17,192 nucleotides of DNA. Source: Candidatus Sodaliphilus fimicaballi (GTDB lineage Bacteria > Bacteroidota > Bacteroidia > Bacteroidales > Muribaculaceae). Under the pieces are notes generated by a model. It made no database searches, was not told where the DNA came from, and saw only the letters and a program-made list of their open reading frames with translations. This document shows positions 13,193 through 17,192 of the stretch, one piece after another. The DNA lies in the NCBI GenBank assembly GCA_018065165.1, contig JAGHTV010000315.1, positions 1-17,192 of the forward strand, written 5' to 3'. The number at the start of each line of letters is the position of its first letter. Position 1 is the first letter of the stretch. The translations under genes and the position numbers were made by a program.

Positions 13193-15685
13193 ATGGCAAA
13201 GAAAGACAAACTTAAATCGCTTAAAATGGAGCGTCGCGAGTTTCACGATGCTGTTATAAACTTTTACAATGCCAGCGAGAACACACCGTTTAACTACAAG
13301 CAAGTCTCGATGGCTGTGGGTGCTACTACGCCTAAGCAACGCGCACTCATCGTTGATATACTGGAACAACTGGCTGTTGACGGCTTCCTGGTGGAGGTTG
13401 ACGCTGGCCGCTTCAAGGCTGCTAACCGCACAATGGTGGCCGAGGGTCGCTTCATACGCCGCAGCAACGGCAAGAACAGTGTAGACATAGGCAACGAGGA
13501 CGGCACAACCATCATGGTTGCCGAGCGCAACTCTATGCACGCACTCAATGGCGACAAGGTGATGGTACACATCAGTGCCGCTCGCCATGGCATGGAGCCC
13601 GAGGCCGAGGTAATCAAGATCATCGAACGCAAGGAACAGGTGTTTGTGGGCACCCTCGAGGTGATGAAATACTATGCCCATGTGGTGACCGACAGCAAGT
13701 TCCTGGCTACTGACATATTTGTGCCGCTCGACAAACTCAAGGGTGGCGTCACTGGCGACAAGGTGGTGGTGCGCATCATAGAGTGGCCCGACGAGGCCAA
13801 CACGCCTATAGGCGAGGTGGAAGATGTGCTGGGTGCTGCCGGCGAGAACAATGCCGAGATTCACGCCATACTGGCAGAGTTTGGACTGCCTTACAAGTAC
13901 CCCGAGAATGTTGAACGTGCTGCTGCCCGCATCGACGCTGGCATTACCCCCGAGGAGGTGGAGCGCCGTCGCGACATGCGTGGCGTGTGCACCTTTACCA
14001 TCGACCCCAAGGACGCTAAGGACTTTGACGACGCGTTGTCGTTGCAGCGTCTGCCCAACGGCAACTGGGAGGTGGGCGTGCACATTGCCGATGTGACCCA
14101 CTATGTGAAGCCCGGCACTGTCATCGACAAGGAGGCCGAGGAGCGTGCTACATCGGTCTACCTGGTTGACCGCACCATACCCATGCTGCCCGAGCACCTT
14201 TGCAACAACATATGCTCGTTGCGTCCCGACGAGGACAAGCTCACCCACTCGGTGATCTTTGAACTCACCCCCGAGGCTGTGATAAAGAACTACGAGATAT
14301 GCCACACCGTGACCAGGAGCATTCGCCGCTTTGCCTACGAGGAGGCTCAGCAGGTAATTGAGACTGGCGAGGGCGACCTCAAGGAGGAAATCCTTACCCT
14401 GCACGACCTGGCGCAGAAACTGCGTGCTCGTCGCTTTAACGATGGCGGCAGCGTAGCATTTAACCGCAGCGAGAAACGCTTTGAGATTGACGAGGCTGGC
14501 CATCCCGTTGCCGTGCACGAGCATGTGTCTAAGGAGGCCAACCAACTCATTGAGGAATTCATGCTGCTGGCCAATATGAAGGTTGCCGAGCACATAGGCA
14601 AGGTGGCTAAGGGCAAGACCCCCAAGGCGTTTGTCTATCGCATACACGATGTACCCAACAGCGACAAACTGTCAAACTTTGGCGACATCGCGGCACACTT
14701 TGGCTACAAGGTGAAGGTGAGCGGCAATCCGCGTGACATAAACAAGAGCATCAATAAACTGCTGGCTCAAGTCGAGGGCAAGCCCGAGGAACAACTGCTC
14801 TCAATCCTGGCCATTCGCTCTATGGCTAAGGCTGTGTACTCGACCTGCAATGTGGGCCACTACGGACTGGCATTTGACTACTATACTCACTTCACTTCGC
14901 CCATACGCCGTTACCCCGACATGATGGTGCATCGCTTGCTCGACCGCTATGCCAAGAAGGGAGCACGCACTGCCAACGAGGGCGAGCTCGAGGAGCAATG
15001 CAAGCATGTGAGCGCTCAGGAGCAGTTGGCTGCCAATGCCGAGCGTGCCTCTATCAAGTATAAGGAGGTTGAGTTCATGGGCGACCGTCTGGGCGGTATC
15101 TTTGAAGGCCATGTATCGGGTGTTACCGAGTGGGGCCTTTATGTAGAGCTTGACGAGACTCACTGCGAGGGACTCGTGGGCATGCGTTCGCTCGACGACG
15201 ACTTCTATGAGTTTGACGAGAAGAATTACCTCATACGCGGTCGCCGCCGTGGTCGTTGCTACCAGTTGGGCGACCCCATCACCATACAGGTGGCTCGTGC
15301 CGACCTTATCAAGAAGCAACTCGACTTTGTGATGGTTGACGACCGCCATCCGGCCAACTCGCACCGCATCGACCGTGAACCCATCACCGAGAAGAATGCG
15401 GGCGTTACCGCTCGCATGGCTCGTCAGCAAGAGCCCGAGGGGCGTAGTGGCAAGAAGCGTGGCCGTGGTGCCAAGCAGGAACGCCAGCGTGAGGAGTATG
15501 AGGGCGTGAGTGCATCGCGTCGCCGCCAGCGTGGCAATCAGGGCAACTCGGGTCGTCGCAAGGCTGCCGCTTCAGCTAGCAAAAAGGGTGGAAACCGTGG
15601 AAACTCTGGAAAGAGTGGAAAAGCTGGCAAGGGCGGAAAGGCTCCCAAGAGCCGCAGCCGCAGTGGCAAGCCCCGTCGCCGTTGA
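13193..15685 (+). CDS. rnr: Ribonuclease R (3'-5' exoribonuclease)
   Basis: An 830-residue RNase II/RNB-family exoribonuclease that degrades structured RNA from the 3' end. A winged-helix-like N-terminal part (about 10-75) and cold-shock-type RNA-binding segments precede the RNB domain. Its active site IDPKDAKDFDDA puts the magnesium-binding acidic cluster at D271, D277, D279 and D280; the conserved YTHFTSPIRRYPDMMVHRLL signature lies near the end of RNB. An S1 domain covers about 630-715. The last 86 residues or so (from 745) form a low-complexity basic tail rich in G, K, R and S, longer than minimal family members, likely disordered and RNA-binding. It has its own promoter and terminator. 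A 522-codon antisense open frame across it is a codon-bias shadow. Confidence 0.96.
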   Translation: MAKKDKLKSLKMERREFHDAVINFYNASENTPFNYKQVSMAVGATTPKQRALIVDILEQLAVDGFLVEVDAGRFKAANRTMVAEGRFIRRSNGKNSVDIGNEDGTTIMVAERNSMHALNGDKVMVHISAARHGMEPEAEVIKIIERKEQVFVGTLEVMKYYAHVVTDSKFLATDIFVPLDKLKGGVTGDKVVVRIIEWPDEANTPIGEVEDVLGAAGENNAEIHAILAEFGLPYKYPENVERAAARIDAGITPEEVERRRDMRGVCTFTIDPKDAKDFDDALSLQRLPNGNWEVGVHIADVTHYVKPGTVIDKEAEERATSVYLVDRTIPMLPEHLCNNICSLRPDEDKLTHSVIFELTPEAVIKNYEICHTVTRSIRRFAYEEAQQVIETGEGDLKEEILTLHDLAQKLRARRFNDGGSVAFNRSEKRFEIDEAGHPVAVHEHVSKEANQLIEEFMLLANMKVAEHIGKVAKGKTPKAFVYRIHDVPNSDKLSNFGDIAAHFGYKVKVSGNPRDINKSINKLLAQVEGKPEEQLLSILAIRSMAKAVYSTCNVGHYGLAFDYYTHFTSPIRRYPDMMVHRLLDRYAKKGARTANEGELEEQCKHVSAQEQLAANAERASIKYKEVEFMGDRLGGIFEGHVSGVTEWGLYVELDETHCEGLVGMRSLDDDFYEFDEKNYLIRGRRRGRCYQLGDPITIQVARADLIKKQLDFVMVDDRHPANSHRIDREPITEKNAGVTARMARQQEPEGRSGKKRGRGAKQERQREEYEGVSASRRRQRGNQGNSGRRKAAASASKKGGNRGNSGKSGKAGKGGKAPKSRSRSGKPRRR

Positions 15686-15703
15686 CGATAAAGTAAGATA
15701 AAG

Positions 15704-15740
15704 AAACAGCCTTGAGCAACGCTCAAGGCTGTTTTTGTAT
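15704..15740 (+). terminator. Strong intrinsic terminator of rnr, probably bidirectional
   Basis: Perfect 14-bp arms 15704-15717 and 15721-15734 (core CAGCCTTGAGC / GCTCAAGGCTG) around a 3-base AAC loop, followed by TTTG on the plus strand, with the last T of the stem extending the tract to TTTTTG. On the minus strand the hairpin is followed by CTTTATCTTACTTTAT, also T-rich, so it can serve the convergent gene too. Confidence 0.85.
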
Positions 15741-15758
15741 TGTTGATTTCTAGATAAC

Positions 15759-15863
15759 TCGAAAATTCGAATTTTCGATAATTCGAAATCTCGATGTTTC
15801 GAAGACTCGATTAAGCGATTAAACAGTTAACCCATTAACCCATTAACCTCTTAACCCTTTACC
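15759..15863. repeat. 8-bp-periodic TCGA / TTAACC array
   Basis: TCGA occurs at exactly 8-base spacing at 15759, 15767, 15775, 15783, 15791, 15799 and 15807, with GCGA at 15815; the four bases between differ each time. After a 4-base phase shift, TTAACC recurs at 15827, 15835, 15843 and 15851, ending in a degenerate TTTACC at 15858-15863. The second block runs into the last codons and stop (15851-15853) of the minus-strand gene. Fixed core with free intervening bases is not simple microsatellite slippage. Confidence 0.7.
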
Positions 15864-17192
15864 TTATACTGTACAAAAGCCTCGATTGCCTCATACGAAG
15901 CGAGACCCAACTCTTGGTACTGCTGTGCCAGGTTGAGGTTGCGGTCGAGCGACAGTTGCCAGCCCAGTCGGCCCTCGGTGCCGTCCTGGAACGGTGCGTC
16001 GTGTAGTTGTGACTGGTACTTGAGGATGCAGTTGGCCTTGTATTGGAATTCCTCGGGGCTCATGGGCACTGCCATCTCCACGCGGTCAACATCCCATTGT
16101 CCCCATTGTCCCCGATAGAGCCATGTGCGGCAATGATGCATGAACTCCTCGTTCTTGAGTTCCTCGATAGCCATGAGCACCGAGTTTGTGGCGCGTATGT
16201 GGGTCTCATAGGGGTCGTAGAGGTCGTCGTCGATGAATATCTGATGCGGGCGTATCTGTTCAATGAGGCTGCGCACAATGGCGACATCGGCTGCCGATAC
16301 CTTGCCGCGGCCTGTGGGCTCGTCGTTGTAGAAGGGCATCTGCAATTCGTGGATGTGATCGGTTGCTATACCCATGTGGTTACAAGCCATGATAGCCTCG
16401 CTTACAAAGATTTGTCCCTTGAAGAAGCGCACATCGTCAGTGTCGGGCTCGCCTGCTTGTTTTGTTCTGAGCGTGTTCACGAGTGCATTCATGCGAGTGC
16501 TCACTCCGTCGGTGTGATATCCTAAGTGCTGGGCTACCTTCTCTTGTACCATGACGCCGCGTATTGTATCCTCATCGCCCACGGCCTGGTCACCGCTGGT
16601 TTGCAGCACTACATGCACATCGTGGCCTTGCTCAACGAGACGGCGCAGTGTACCACCCATCGATACCACGGCATCGTCGGGGTGTGGGCTGAAGACGAGC
16701 ACACGCTTGGGGTAGGGGTTGGCACGCTCGGGACGCGACGAGTCGTCGGAGTTTGGCTTACCACCGGGCCAACCGGTGATGGTGTGCTGTACATCGTTGA
16801 ATATCTTGATGTTTACTACATAGGCGCTGCCATACAGAGCTACAAGCTCGTTGAGGCCATGCTCATTGTAGTCTTTGTTTGTAAGTTTGAGGATGGGCTT
16901 GCCAGTCATCTTGCACAGCCACACGATGGCGCGGCGTATGAGATAGTCGGTCCACTCGCAAGAGGTAACCTTCCAGGGGAAGCTGATGCGTGTGAGTTGG
17001 GTAGCGGCCTCAAGGTCGGTGATGATGCGAGCGTCTTCGTGCATCTGCATGAATGAGGCAGGGAAGTGCTCGCTCATGCGACCCTCAACCACATTGGCAA
17101 TGGCGGTGGCGTTGCCTTCGCCCCATGCTACGCCAAAGAGGTGACGGGCTGCTAGCATGTTGCCCACGCCCAGTGTGACAACGGTGCCAGGG
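15851..17192 (-). CDS. NagB-like / PIG-L (LmbE) deacetylase fusion protein, N-terminus beyond window
   Basis: A 446-residue C-terminal fragment; the frame stays open through the right edge, so the start lies outside. The first residues seen (TVVTLGVGNMLAARHLFGVAWG...) align with the C-terminal part of glucosamine-6-phosphate deaminase-like proteins (compare LTVGVGTLLDA of NagB). From about the PKRVLVFSPHPDD stretch it is a PIG-L/LmbE-type N-acetylglucosaminyl deacetylase: HPDD (16673-16684) and the later DPYETHIRA supply the usual zinc ligands. The residue after HPDD is alanine, where most family members have glutamate. Similar fusions of about 660 residues (annotated as putative glucosamine-6-phosphate deaminase-like, for example BT_0258) occur in Bacteroides, so about 215 residues are missing here. 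An amino-sugar role is inference. It converges on rnr. Confidence 0.88.
   Translation of the reverse strand, partial: PGTVVTLGVGNMLAARHLFGVAWGEGNATAIANVVEGRMSEHFPASFMQMHEDARIITDLEAATQLTRISFPWKVTSCEWTDYLIRRAIVWLCKMTGKPILKLTNKDYNEHGLNELVALYGSAYVVNIKIFNDVQHTITGWPGGKPNSDDSSRPERANPYPKRVLVFSPHPDDAVVSMGGTLRRLVEQGHDVHVVLQTSGDQAVGDEDTIRGVMVQEKVAQHLGYHTDGVSTRMNALVNTLRTKQAGEPDTDDVRFFKGQIFVSEAIMACNHMGIATDHIHELQMPFYNDEPTGRGKVSAADVAIVRSLIEQIRPHQIFIDDDLYDPYETHIRATNSVLMAIEELKNEEFMHHCRTWLYRGQWGQWDVDRVEMAVPMSPEEFQYKANCILKYQSQLHDAPFQDGTEGRLGWQLSLDRNLNLAQQYQELGLASYEAIEAFVQYKVKG

Noticed and set aside
13079..14647. 522-codon open frame on the minus strand across rnr
   Set aside because: It lies antisense to a clear RNase R, has no recognisable domain, and such frames arise from the codon bias of GC-moderate Bacteroidales genes.

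Overview
This 17.2-kb window looks like chromosomal DNA from a Bacteroidales bacterium, probably of the Muribaculaceae/Prevotellaceae kind. The evidence is: several gene starts are preceded by the Bacteroidetes-type promoter (TTTG, about 20 bases, TAnnTTTG) rather than -35/-10 boxes or Shine-Dalgarno sites; two secreted M6 proteases end in dockerin-like repeats; the order parA-parB-DUF5683-mltD is seen; and a deaminase-like/PIG-L fusion of the Bacteroides type is present. The family-level placement is inference. I see no rRNA, tRNA, CRISPR array, transposase or phage gene.

Layout. (1) Positions 1-5160, minus strand: two tandem paralogous secreted M6 metalloproteases, each with its own promoter and related hairpins downstream; the gap between them holds a long imperfect palindrome. 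(2) 5203-5934, minus strand: tRNA1(Val) m6A37 methyltransferase, divergent from (3) 6171-10752, plus strand: parA, parB, a DUF5683 membrane protein and an MltD-type lytic transglycosylase with two LysM domains, joining chromosome segregation to cell-wall remodelling in one probable operon. It is followed by a possible structured RNA (10784-10932) and a terminator. (4) 11040-12440: a protein of unknown function and a lipoprotein, both starting almost at their predicted transcription starts. (5) 12441-13190: a gene-free island packed with hairpins and a roughly 110-bp tandem duplication. (6) 13193-15685: RNase R with a long basic tail, closed by a strong probably bidirectional terminator. (7) 15759-15863: a degenerate array with exact 8-base spacing. 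(8) 15851 to the right edge, minus strand: C-terminal two thirds of a NagB-like/PIG-L fusion, cut by the window.

The genes themselves belong to known families. The least explained material is intergenic: two inverted hairpin units at 12491-12686 that show a compensatory base-pair change, three ACGTC-NNN-GACGT triloop palindromes, the tandem hairpin units, the 8-bp-periodic array, and the RNA-like element after mltD. I read these as candidate repeat families or structured RNAs; none is proven to be a new system from this sequence alone.
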